Shown: one piece after another, positions 28,792-36,703 of the stretch
Layout of the letters: each line of letters opens with the position of its first letter
Position numbering within the stretch: position 1 is the stretch's first letter
Origin: Streptomyces sp. NBC_00443
Lineage (GTDB): Bacteria; Actinomycetota; Actinomycetes; Streptomycetales; Streptomycetaceae
Direction of reading: 5' to 3'
DNA length: 64,000 nt
NCBI RefSeq assembly: GCF_036014175.1
Contig: NZ_CP107917.1
Coordinates: forward strand, 2,108,001-2,172,000
The notes under the pieces: generated by a model
Databases searched by the model: none
The model's input: the letters and a program-made list of their open reading frames with translations, nothing else
What the model was told of the DNA's origin: nothing
Made by a program: the position numbers and the translations under genes

Positions 28792-28895
28792 CCACGGGCG
28801 TGCGTCGACTCGAACCCAAGTCACTTGACAGTGTCGACAGCCAAGGTAGACCGCGTCCGTGAAGGTCTGGCCCACCCGGAAGGTCACCCATACGT

Positions 28896-29066
28896 GCGCA
28901 GATGTCCGACGGATGAGGCTCCCGCTCCCATTCCCCGACGGACACCGATGCGTTCCGCCCCGGCGGACGCAGCCTGTCCCTCGTCGCCGCTCTCACTGAC
29001 CACCGGGACACCATCCCCTACCCGCCCAGCGGCAAGACCGTCCGGGCTGCGCTCTCGACACCGTGA
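28896..29066 (+). pseudogene. Collapsed remnant of a second XRE/HATPase locus
   Basis: Two pieces are fused. About 28896-28940, read on the minus strand, gives GEWEREPHPSD, identical to the N-terminal region of the XRE protein encoded at 24.2-25.1 kb. From 28947 to the TGA at 29066, the plus strand reads DAFRPGGRSLSLVAALTDHR then DTIPYPPSGKTVRAAL, matching the C-terminus of the HATPase at 25.22-25.67 kb. The order matches the intact locus with about 500 bases deleted between. It is a decayed paralogous copy, not a gene. Confidence 0.75.
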
Positions 29067-29159
29067 GGACGGCTGCCCAACGGCGACAGGGAGTGCCTGT
29101 ACGCCACGTCACCGCGAACGCCACAGCCGCATCCACCACGCGACCCTCGGCCCGAAACG

Positions 29160-29507
29160 ATATCTACGCACGAGCGCTACCTCCTCGCCGTATGCCGCCC
29201 CACCGAGTTCGAGATGATCCACTCCGCACGGGACAGCTCGGAGGCGACACGCATCAGCACCTGGCTCCACGCCTTCGACTACCTCGGAACCGACGACGAC
29301 GCATTCACCCGCGCTCTTGAGATCCAGCGCCATGCCCTCAACGTGGGTTTCCACCGCGCCCCGTCCCTGCCCGACCTGTTGATCGCCGCCACAGCGGAAC
29401 TGAACCAGCGAACGGTCCTCCACTACGACGGGGACTTCGACATGATCGCCTCCCTCACCGGTCAGCCCACCGAATGGGTCGTCCCACCCGGCAGCGCCGA
29501 CCGGTGA
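29160..29507 (+). pseudogene. PIN-domain (VapC-like) toxin lacking its N-terminus
   Basis: The frame reads [20 protein letters not shown], then [20 protein letters not shown] and [20 protein letters not shown]. This is the central and C-terminal part of a VapC-type PIN ribonuclease, with the acidic residues in TEFE, DLLIAA and HYDGDFD. The first strand with its LLDTSA-type aspartate is missing; upstream in-frame sequence is unrelated and Pro-rich. An ATG at 29214 would give a 97-residue product without that aspartate, expected to be inactive. No antitoxin gene is beside it. Confidence 0.7.
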
Positions 29508-29543
29508 GCCCGTGGCCTCAGGTCACCCTCGCCCACCCGGTCG

Positions 29544-29700
29544 CGCTCCAACCTGCTGCGCCGACTCCTGCGCGACACCCTCCAGGACCTCACGGTCCCG
29601 GGCGCACCCGTCGAGGCCGCCACCGTCCGCGGCTGGGTCCACGACGCACGGACGAGCCCGGACGGGCGCTGTTGGACACGCTGGGCAGAAATCAGCCACC
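29544..29700 (+). pseudogene. Fragment of a UvrD-like helicase
   Basis: The frame starting at 29544 reads RSNLLRRLLRDTLQDLTVPG, then APVEAATVRGWVHDARTSPD. It closely matches the helicase encoded at 36.7-37.8 kb on the other strand (RSNLLRQLLDGTLQGLTVPG; TPVEAATVHGW). Only about 50 codons remain, with neither Walker A nor motif II. It ends just before the operator of the chaperone operon. Confidence 0.7.
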
Positions 29701-29714
29701 CTGCTCATAAGCGC

Positions 29715-29729
29715 GTTGACGTCGCCAAC
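29715..29729 (+). promoter_or_regulatory. Operator-like palindrome before chaperone operon
   Basis: GTTGAC-GTC-GCCAAC is an imperfect copy of the island operator (one mismatch between arms), 20 bases before the first possible start of the helical-repeat gene. A TATTTA follows at 29735, but only 13 bases after TTGACG, so the promoter itself is not assigned. Confidence 0.55.
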
Positions 29730-29749
29730 ACGCCTATTTACGGTGGCTG

Positions 29750-31618
29750 TTGATACGTACCGTGACTCAGGGGGCGCAACAGATCGTGCAGGTGGACGAC
29801 ACCGGTGCACCGGGCCGGCCGGTCACGGCGGGCCACCTGCTGAACGATGCCGAGCGTGCCTTTCTGCAGGCCGAGTTCAGCGTCGTACGACCACTTCTTC
29901 AGCGGCTCCAGCACGAGTTCGGCACACCTGACACCGACGACGCCGCCGTACGGTATGCCGTGCTTCGCGCCGCGCTGGCCGCTCGGGCCGGTAACTGGCC
30001 GGAGGCGGTCAGCTGGTGCCCGCACAGCGACGACCTGGACATGGCGGAGACGGGGGTCGTGCAGGCTCTCGCGGTGAGCGCCCTCCGCAGGCTGAGCCAG
30101 GAGGGGCAGCACACCGACGCCGGTACCGCGGCGCTCGTTGTCGTGCTGTGGGCGCACCTTTTGGACGAGGAGGACCCGGGCGACTTCCGCCTGCTGCTCA
30201 CCGAACGGCGCGGCACTCCCGTGCCCGACCCGGCCTGGGAAGATGCCCGCCGCCATCTGCTCAAACGCGTCTCCGACCTGCTGCACGCCCTGGATGTCCG
30301 TGCGGGCCGGGACGCCCTCGCCGCCTGGGAGACGGCCTGGGACGCCGAGCGCGCCGCCCCTGCCGTCGTCCCCTCGGATACCCGCCCCGTCGGTCTCGTC
30401 CCGCTCGGGCGTGCCGCGCGGCACCTCGTGGGGCACGGCCGCGGGGGCGACCTCCTCAACGCCTACACCTTGCGCCATCCCGACCCGGGCGCCTGGAGCG
30501 CGGACTCGCCCGAGCACCGAACCTGCGCCGACGCACTGGCGCAGGCCCTGGCCGAGCGGGGCCGGAACCGCGTGCGGGCCGGTGACTGGAGCGAGGCGCT
30601 CGCGGACTTCAGCACGGCGGCACGGCTCGGGCGCGCCCTCGGAGCGGAGGAGCAGGCGGACGTACTGCGAGCGGCGAGGAGTGTCGGGCGGAGTCGCACC
30701 GGGCTCGGCAACTCACCCGTGACGCGGATCCACGGCCTCGAACTGGCCCATGCTCTCCTGCCGCAGAACGCCTCCGTGGCCGCCGAGTTGACCGCCGAGC
30801 TGGTGGAACGGGGCCGGAAGGTCTTCGGGACCGACCCGCTGCAGAGCCGGACGCGTTTCGCCCGTGCCTTGAAGGTGACGCCCCGGCACCGAGAAGCCCG
30901 GTCGGGCCTCGACGACCATCTGAGGGCCGACCTGCGCCGGGCCCTCGCCGGAACGCACCGGGGTGACAGGCTCCGTGTCGGCGACGTGCAGGGCCTGCTC
31001 AAACGCGACCCGGAGTGCGCGCAGGCCCGACGGTGGCTCGGAGACCACTACGCGGAAAAGGCCGTGAACGCCGCCCTCCGCGGACGTCTGTCCCCGGCAA
31101 GGGCCGCCGTACGCAAGGTGCTCCAGTACGACGGTCCAGCGGGGCCGCAGGGTGACGTGTTCGTCGATCCGGTACTCGTCGACCTCCTCGTCGGTGCGGC
31201 CCGGCGCACGGACGCCGAGGACACCCGCACCGCCCTGGAGCGCCGCGTCGAGCTGCTGGGGGTGGCCGCGACCATCGCGGACCCCGCCCGGAGCAGCCAC
31301 GTCAGGGAGCGGCTCGACACAGCCGTCCTCCTGCTCGCCGAGCACCTCGAAGCCACCGCGTCCCCGTCCGACGTCATCGAGCTGTTCCTCCGGGACTTGA
31401 TGCGCATCGGTGTCAGTGCACGCTTCGACCAGACCGTGGAGACCGCCTATCTCAACCGTGCCCGGGAACGCGAGACAGCAGGCGACCCCGGCGGGGCGCA
31501 GCGCGACCGCGCGTACGCGGAACGGATCGGTGCCGGCCTGACGCCCCAGGGGGTGCTCTTCGGTCCCGGCTCCGACATGCCCCGCCCTGACGACACCGGA
31601 CAGGAAGCCCTCTTTTGA
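29750..31618 (+). CDS. Helical-repeat (TPR-like) protein, first gene of Hsp70 operon
   Basis: A protein of about 620 residues, nearly all alpha-helical by composition, with Ala/Leu/Arg-rich repeats such as EALADFSTAARLGRALGAEE, RTRFARALKVTPRHREARSG and AQARRWLGDHYAEKAVNAAL. These look like degenerate TPR units. No J-domain HPD motif, signal peptide or membrane helix is seen. TTG at 29750 or GTG at 29762 could be the start; neither has a strong binding site. Its stop overlaps the next gene (TTGA). As the first gene of an operon with GrpE-like and Hsp70-like proteins, it may be a co-chaperone or client adaptor. Family name not recognised. Confidence 0.75.
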   Translation: MIRTVTQGAQQIVQVDDTGAPGRPVTAGHLLNDAERAFLQAEFSVVRPLLQRLQHEFGTPDTDDAAVRYAVLRAALAARAGNWPEAVSWCPHSDDLDMAETGVVQALAVSALRRLSQEGQHTDAGTAALVVVLWAHLLDEEDPGDFRLLLTERRGTPVPDPAWEDARRHLLKRVSDLLHALDVRAGRDALAAWETAWDAERAAPAVVPSDTRPVGLVPLGRAARHLVGHGRGGDLLNAYTLRHPDPGAWSADSPEHRTCADALAQALAERGRNRVRAGDWSEALADFSTAARLGRALGAEEQADVLRAARSVGRSRTGLGNSPVTRIHGLELAHALLPQNASVAAELTAELVERGRKVFGTDPLQSRTRFARALKVTPRHREARSGLDDHLRADLRRALAGTHRGDRLRVGDVQGLLKRDPECAQARRWLGDHYAEKAVNAALRGRLSPARAAVRKVLQYDGPAGPQGDVFVDPVLVDLLVGAARRTDAEDTRTALERRVELLGVAATIADPARSSHVRERLDTAVLLLAEHLEATASPSDVIELFLRDLMRIGVSARFDQTVETAYLNRARERETAGDPGGAQRDRAYAERIGAGLTPQGVLFGPGSDMPRPDDTGQEALF

Positions 31619-31899
31619 CCGACGATGCATCCGCCGCGAACCGTGGGGGCAGCGGTCTTCCCCCGATCCCCTGGTTCGGCCCCACGCTCCACGAACTCGT
31701 GCCCGGCATCGCGCCGGGCGCCCGCCCCCTGTCCCTGCGCACGCAAGCGGCCCGGGCACTCGCGGCGGCCCGTACGGATCCGGTCAGACGCGACCTCATC
31801 CACCGTGCCGACCAGGGCTCCCGCAGTCCCGTCACCGCCCTTGTCGCGGAAATGCTCACCCCGCCCCTGCCACCGCACGACACCGAGGAACGCCCGTGA
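31615..31899 (+). CDS. Small unknown protein in Hsp70 operon
   Basis: A 94-residue protein from a TTG start that overlaps the previous stop; it ends in a GTGA overlap with the GrpE-like gene. The overlaps on both sides support a real gene. The sequence has LPPIPWFGPTLHELVPGIAP at the start, followed by a helical Ala/Arg-rich part (TQAARALAAARTDPVRRDLI). No family was recognised. It may be a subunit or adaptor of the chaperone-like complex. Confidence 0.6.
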   Translation: MTDDASAANRGGSGLPPIPWFGPTLHELVPGIAPGARPLSLRTQAARALAAARTDPVRRDLIHRADQGSRSPVTALVAEMLTPPLPPHDTEERP

Positions 31900-32519
31900 C
31901 CGACCCCGCAGCGACCGACCCCGGAGCGACCGCCACCACCGGCTCGCCGTCCGAACTCGACAAGATGCGGCGCCGGGTCGAGGCGCTGTCCCGCAAGCGC
32001 GACGAGGCCGACGCCCGGTTGCGCGACCTGCTGGGTTCCCTGCTGCCGCTGGACGACCTGCTCGCCGACACCCTTCACCGGGTCGGCGCCCTGCACGAGG
32101 CGCGATCCGCACGCGAGACGGCCTCGGCCGCCATCGCACTGAGCGAGCAGATCAAGGCGGCACACCTGATGCTGCGCGGCGAGTTCGCCCGGCACGACGT
32201 CAGCCCGATGGACGTGGTGGGCCGAGCCCCCGATCCGGCGGAGATGCGCATCGTCGGTACGGAACCCCATCCAGCCTGGCCGGACGGCACGGTGCTGAGG
32301 GAGAAGGTCACCGGCTTCCGCCTGGGTTCCGCCGCCCTGCGGCCCGCGCAGGTCGTCATCGCGGTGCCGGGACCCGCACCGGAGCCCGAACCCGAGGCAC
32401 CGGCCGACGATGACGCCTCGGGCGCCAGGCGGGCACAGCCGCGACGCACCACCCGATCCCAGCGGCACCTGCCGCTCAAGCCCTCGGCCAGGCGGGGACG
32501 TCGCTCCCGTCGCACCTGA
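31896..32519 (+). CDS. GrpE-like nucleotide exchange protein
   Basis: A 207-residue protein. Residues 18-100 form a coiled coil and helices (KMRRRVEALSRKRDEADARL; LLADTLHRVGALHEARSARE). The following beta region has VVGRAPDPAEMRIVGTEPHP and GTVLREKVTGFRLGSAALRP then AQVVIAV. This is the GrpE C-terminal pattern, in which a Gly-Thr-Val turn precedes the Gly-Tyr/Phe strand and LRPA-V-V strand. GrpE proteins release ADP from Hsp70. It is a diverged form, longer at the C-terminus with an acidic then basic tail. Its partner is very probably the Hsp70 encoded next. Confidence 0.75.
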   Translation: MTDPAATDPGATATTGSPSELDKMRRRVEALSRKRDEADARLRDLLGSLLPLDDLLADTLHRVGALHEARSARETASAAIALSEQIKAAHLMLRGEFARHDVSPMDVVGRAPDPAEMRIVGTEPHPAWPDGTVLREKVTGFRLGSAALRPAQVVIAVPGPAPEPEPEAPADDDASGARRAQPRRTTRSQRHLPLKPSARRGRRSRRT

Positions 32520-32598
32520 ACGGGCGGCCGCATCCCGCCTCCGCCCGCAGCGCATCTTCCGCATCCGCCGCTCCACGACGATCAGGAAGCACCCTTCC

Positions 32599-35106
32599 AT
32601 GCACCGGACTCTTGGTATCGACCTCGGCACCACCAACTCCGTCACGGCCTGGCTGCGCGACGGTGTCCCCGCCGTGCTGCCCAATCGGCAGGGCGAGCCG
32701 GCCACCCCGTCCGCCGTGGGGATCGACTCCCGCGGCGCCCTGCTGGTGGGGCAGGAGGCCCTCAACTGGCGTGCGGGGGTCCCCCGTTCCGTGATCACAG
32801 AGGTCAAGCGGCTGATCGGGCGGCGCTGGGACGACGAACTCGTACAGCAGGCACTCAAGGCACGGCCCGACGACGCTCCGCCCGTGCGGGCCGGTGCCGA
32901 CGGCTCGGTGGAGATCCTGCTCGGTGACCACTACCTCTCCCCCGTGCAGGTCTCCGCGATCCTGCTGCGGCGGCTGAAGAAGGACGCCGAGGACGCCGCG
33001 GGAGTACCGTTCCGGCGGGCGGTGATCACCGTACCGGCGTACTTCGCCGAACCGCAGTTCCACGCGGTCCGCGAGGCCGGACGGCTGGCCGGTTTCCATG
33101 TGGCGCGGATCGTGGAGGAACCGACGGCCGCCGCGCACGCCTTCGGTGTCATGTCGGGTGAGGACGGCACCACGGACTACGCCACCGTGCTCGTCTTCGA
33201 CCTGGGCGGCGGCACCTTCGACGTGTCCCTCCTGACGATCGGTCCCGGCTACTTCTCGGTGGGCACCCTGGACGGGGACAACCTCCTCGGCGGCGCCGAC
33301 TTCGACGTACTGCTGGACGGCCACCTGCGTGAGCGGCTCGGTGGACGGGACCACAGCGGTGAGCACGACGCATCCCGGATCCGGGCCGCCGCCGAGCGCG
33401 CGAAGGTCGAACTGTCCGCGCGGGACACCTCTGACGTGACCCTCGCTCCGCTCGGCCGCCAGGGCGGATCCTGGTCGGGCACGGTACGGCGCGCCGACTT
33501 CGAGCAGCTCCTCACCGGTCACCTGAGCCGGATGCGGGACACGGTCGAGGCGGTGCTGGCGCAGAACGACGCGCTGCCCGCGGACATTCAGCGGGTTCTC
33601 CTGGTCGGTGGCTCCACCCGTGTCCCGGCCGTCCGGCGCGACCTTCAGGAGATCTTCGGCGAGGGCACGGTGTCGGACGCGGTGGATCCGATGATGGCCG
33701 TCGCCCACGGCGCCGCCGTGGAGGCCGGTCTGCTCGACACGCTCGACTGCCCTGCCGAGACCTGCACCATCGAGGGGATTCCCGTCACCGAGGACGTCTG
33801 CCCGGCCTGTGACACCCCGCTGCTCGGCCCTGCCACGGTGGACTGCCCGGGCTGCCACGTTCCCGCCCCCGAACTCACCGCCGCCTGCCCCGTGTGCGCC
33901 ACGGACCTGTCCGGGCTGCGGGCACCCGCTCCGGCTGCCACGCGCACGGAGTGCCCGGAGTGCGGTCGCGCCGACAACCCCGCCTCCGCCACGGCCTGCC
34001 TCGACTGCGACGCGCCTCTGGACATGGGCGGACTCAAGTGCCCCGGCTGCGGAATGGTCAACGCCCCCGGGCTCAGCGCCTGCTCGTTCTGTGGCGGCGA
34101 CTTCGGCACCGCTCCTCCCCAGCAGGTCACGGCGCAGCACATCGGGCTTGAGCTGGAGGACGGCACGGTCGAGGTCCTCTTCCCCGCCGGCACCCACTAC
34201 CCGACCGAATGGCACCGGGTGGACGACCTCGCGGTACGCAGCGACAGCGGCGCATCGGTGCGGTTCCATCTCTGGGAGGGACCGCACCTGCGCTCGGCGC
34301 AGCGCAACGAGTTCTGCGGAGGCTTCGTCGAGGAACGCACCGACGGACTCCGCGGTGCCGTACCGCTCACCGTTCAGGCGAAGCTCGACGCCGACCGGAC
34401 CATCGCGTTGCAGTACCGGATCGGCTCCGGCGACTGGCAAGGCAAGGAGCTGCGGCGCAGCATGATCTCCGCAGCCGTCGGACGGAAGGCAGCCGAACTC
34501 CGCGACCGGTACAGCCGCTTTCTGGCCGATTTCGAGGACGAACTCACCCCGGCCGAACGCGACGCCCTGGACGAAGCCGAGTCGGACCTGGCGGCGCTCG
34601 CCCGAGGAGAGACCGCAGGACGTTCCCTGGACGGACTTCTGAACTCCGCGCGTGACACCCTGGAGTTGTCCAAGCGGGCCCGAGCCGCGCAGGCGCACGC
34701 GAGCATCGCCTCCCGGAGCGGGCGCGGCCTGCTGCCGCCTGCACTCCTACAGGACCTGAGAGCTGCGGCAGAGGCGGTGCTGGACGCACGAAGGGCGATG
34801 GACACGGATGCACTGCGGGCGGGCACCGAGCGGGCGGAGGATCTCTGGACCACACTCGATCCCGCAGTCCGCACCTCCCTCCTGACCATTCGCCTGGCCG
34901 AACAGGACGCATATCCGGCGACCCTGCGCAAGGAAATCCTTGCTGCACGTGACGCGCTACGCAGCGCGGTGGAGCAGGGCGACCAGGCGGCCCAGGACAG
35001 CCAGCTCGTACGCCTCGGACGCCTCGCCGAACAAGGCCGTGGCCAGTTCGCGGAGGTGCGCACCCCCTCTTCTGCCGGCGGGAGCGTCCTGCCGTCCAAG
35101 CGGTGA
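32599..35106 (+). CDS. Hsp70-family protein with zinc-ribbon insert
   Basis: An 835-residue protein. Residues 1-385 are a complete Hsp70 ATPase domain: LGIDLGTTNSVTAWL, AVITVPAYFAEPQFHAVREA, EEPTAAAHAFG, VFDLGGGTFDVSLL and VLLVGGSTRVPAVRRDL. In place of the usual linker and substrate domain, residues 390-507 hold several Cys-rich ribbons: CPAC, CPGC, CPVC, CPEC, CLDC, CPGC and CSFC. Then follow a beta-rich part (HIGLELEDGTVEVLFPAGTH) that may be a diverged substrate domain, and a helical C-terminus. The ATG at 32599 has AGGAAG upstream. The lone ribbon block suggests that it binds nucleic acid or a protein partner rather than generic unfolded clients. Housekeeping DnaK lacks such ribbons. Confidence 0.85.
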   Translation: MHRTLGIDLGTTNSVTAWLRDGVPAVLPNRQGEPATPSAVGIDSRGALLVGQEALNWRAGVPRSVITEVKRLIGRRWDDELVQQALKARPDDAPPVRAGADGSVEILLGDHYLSPVQVSAILLRRLKKDAEDAAGVPFRRAVITVPAYFAEPQFHAVREAGRLAGFHVARIVEEPTAAAHAFGVMSGEDGTTDYATVLVFDLGGGTFDVSLLTIGPGYFSVGTLDGDNLLGGADFDVLLDGHLRERLGGRDHSGEHDASRIRAAAERAKVELSARDTSDVTLAPLGRQGGSWSGTVRRADFEQLLTGHLSRMRDTVEAVLAQNDALPADIQRVLLVGGSTRVPAVRRDLQEIFGEGTVSDAVDPMMAVAHGAAVEAGLLDTLDCPAETCTIEGIPVTEDVCPACDTPLLGPATVDCPGCHVPAPELTAACPVCATDLSGLRAPAPAATRTECPECGRADNPASATACLDCDAPLDMGGLKCPGCGMVNAPGLSACSFCGGDFGTAPPQQVTAQHIGLELEDGTVEVLFPAGTHYPTEWHRVDDLAVRSDSGASVRFHLWEGPHLRSAQRNEFCGGFVEERTDGLRGAVPLTVQAKLDADRTIALQYRIGSGDWQGKELRRSMISAAVGRKAAELRDRYSRFLADFEDELTPAERDALDEAESDLAALARGETAGRSLDGLLNSARDTLELSKRARAAQAHASIASRSGRGLLPPALLQDLRAAAEAVLDARRAMDTDALRAGTERAEDLWTTLDPAVRTSLLTIRLAEQDAYPATLRKEILAARDALRSAVEQGDQAAQDSQLVRLGRLAEQGRGQFAEVRTPSSAGGSVLPSKR

Positions 35107-35130
35107 CAGACGTCGGAATCCGGCTCGGTG

Positions 35131-35149
35131 CAGGGCCTGTTCGGCCCTG
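35131..35149 (+). terminator. Hairpin after Hsp70-like gene
   Basis: CAGGGCC (35131-35137) and GGCCCTG (35143-35149) form a 7-bp stem with a five-base loop, 25 bases after the stop. A second short hairpin follows near 35162. They separate two convergent operons. Confidence 0.6.
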
Positions 35150-35341
35150 TACCGCACGCCCCGAGGGGCCTCAGGCCCTTCTGCCGGAGGTGCGTTTTCG
35201 TGCGACGCAGTCGGAAGGCCACGGCATCGCCGTGGCAGTGCCCGAAGCTGCGCAGTTCACCCTGGGCAGGGCAAATCTTCGTGATCCCGGAACTTGCAAC
35301 CGCCTGACGTCGGTCACCCTGGTCCACCCAGTCGCGCTCGC

Positions 35342-36658
35342 TTACGCCTGCACGGGCAGCGCAGGGAACACGACCACCGAGCCGTCCTTGTCGCGGGCAA
35401 TCTCAATCGCCACGTCTGCCGTGCGACTGTTGACCGTGACGCCGTCGCCCAGCTGGTGAATCCGGTGGGCCGCGCTCATCAGGCGATCGACTTCACCAGT
35501 CGTGAAGACGGGTCGCAAACCGTTCGGGCGTGCCAACTCCAGGGCCGACAGGCGTACCAGGACACCGGCGATACTCGACTCCAGTTCGTCGAGGCGCTGC
35601 TGATCGCGCTTGAGTGCGCGGGTGAAGTTCTCGAACGGATTGCCGGGGTCGCTCTGGGCGTGCTCGACGGCCTGGAGGACGACGACCCGCCGCATCAGCG
35701 CGATGGCCAGGGAGGCGAGTTCGAGGTGGGTACGGAACATGCCGCCGTCGTCGTCGACGCCGGGGAACGACTTGGTCAGCGTGCCGAGTTCGACGGCCTC
35801 GCCCTCGGGCAGTCTGTCGAGCGCACTCTGCCATCGGGCCAGACGAAGTTCGGCTTTACTCAGCGCCGTGTCGATGGTGTGCACCGCCGAGTCGAGTCCC
35901 AGCGAGACACCGAGCTTGCCCTGATCGAGCAGGAGGGCCGTGGCCTTGTCGATGGCGGCACGGCAGCCGTTGAGTGCACTGTGCTCGTCGTCGAGCCTGT
36001 CCTCCTGAAGTTGCTCCAGCAGTTCCGTGATGTGCTCGATGGCCTGCTGACGCTTGTGGTCGGCGTGCGCGCTCACCCCCACCGCCACGGCCATGAGCAC
36101 GAGCGGAGCAGCGACGGTGAGCGCCGTGCCCCCGGCGACCGCGGCACCGGCCGTTGCACCGGCTCCACCTGCTGCACCTGCAGTGGCCGCTCCACCGACC
36201 GGCACGAACCTCGCGCCGCCGGCAATTCTGCCCGCTGTGTCCACGAGCGGACCGCGGATGCCACCGGCCGCCCCCTTTGCCACCATCGGGCGGACGAGGC
36301 CCTGCCCGAACTGGGCGGCGACCTTCGCCGGGACCACCATGCGATACAGGCCCTCGCCGGAAGCGGTCGCCCTGGCCGCCGTAAGGGAACTTCGCGCCGA
36401 TTGCGTGATGAACTGCGACAGGTGCTGCGCCAAGGGACTCACGGCGTCGAGCGGGATGCCACGGCCGCGGTCGATCTTGCCGGGCAGCGGATGCACCTCA
36501 AGTGTGACGATCGGCTCGTCGGCCAGGACGGCCAGCACTCCGCGCAGTTCAGCCAGGCGCTCAGCCGTCATCGACTCGCCCGCGGTCAGCCCTGGCACCC
36601 GGACGTCAGCAGTCGCCAGCGTCCACACGGGCACGGTCGTCTTGCGGTCGTCAGTCAT
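35342..36658 (-). CDS. Unknown protein with Gly/Ala hydrophobic core, end of drmAB operon
   Basis: A 438-residue protein beginning MTDDRKTTVPVWTLATADVR. Residues 110-205 are rich in Gly, Ala and Val and include hydrophobic stretches (PLVLMAVAVGVSAHADH). After that come charged helices likely to form coiled coil (QQAIEHITELLEQLQEDRLD; ALKRDQQRLDELESSIAGVL). It could be membrane-associated. The gene starts 45 bases after the frameshifted helicase gene on the same strand, so it is probably the last gene of the sigma-drmA-drmB operon. No family was recognised; a pore-like or membrane effector is only a guess from composition. Confidence 0.65.
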   Translation of the reverse strand: MTDDRKTTVPVWTLATADVRVPGLTAGESMTAERLAELRGVLAVLADEPIVTLEVHPLPGKIDRGRGIPLDAVSPLAQHLSQFITQSARSSLTAARATASGEGLYRMVVPAKVAAQFGQGLVRPMVAKGAAGGIRGPLVDTAGRIAGGARFVPVGGAATAGAAGGAGATAGAAVAGGTALTVAAPLVLMAVAVGVSAHADHKRQQAIEHITELLEQLQEDRLDDEHSALNGCRAAIDKATALLLDQGKLGVSLGLDSAVHTIDTALSKAELRLARWQSALDRLPEGEAVELGTLTKSFPGVDDDGGMFRTHLELASLAIALMRRVVVLQAVEHAQSDPGNPFENFTRALKRDQQRLDELESSIAGVLVRLSALELARPNGLRPVFTTGEVDRLMSAAHRIHQLGDGVTVNSRTADVAIEIARDKDGSVVVFPALPVQA

Positions 36659-36703
36659 CGTCTCCCCTTGTTTTCCAACATGCTCGTAGCCTCAGTCGCG
36701 CCA

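Noticed and set aside
28801..28820. Sequence resembling the T-arm of a tRNA (GACTCGAACCC on the plus strand)
   Set aside because: The stem does not pair and no acceptor, D-arm or anticodon arm is found around it.
29716..29740. TTGACG and TATTTA as a promoter pair before the helical-repeat gene
   Set aside because: The spacing is only 13 bases; the palindrome is kept as an operator but the promoter is left unassigned.
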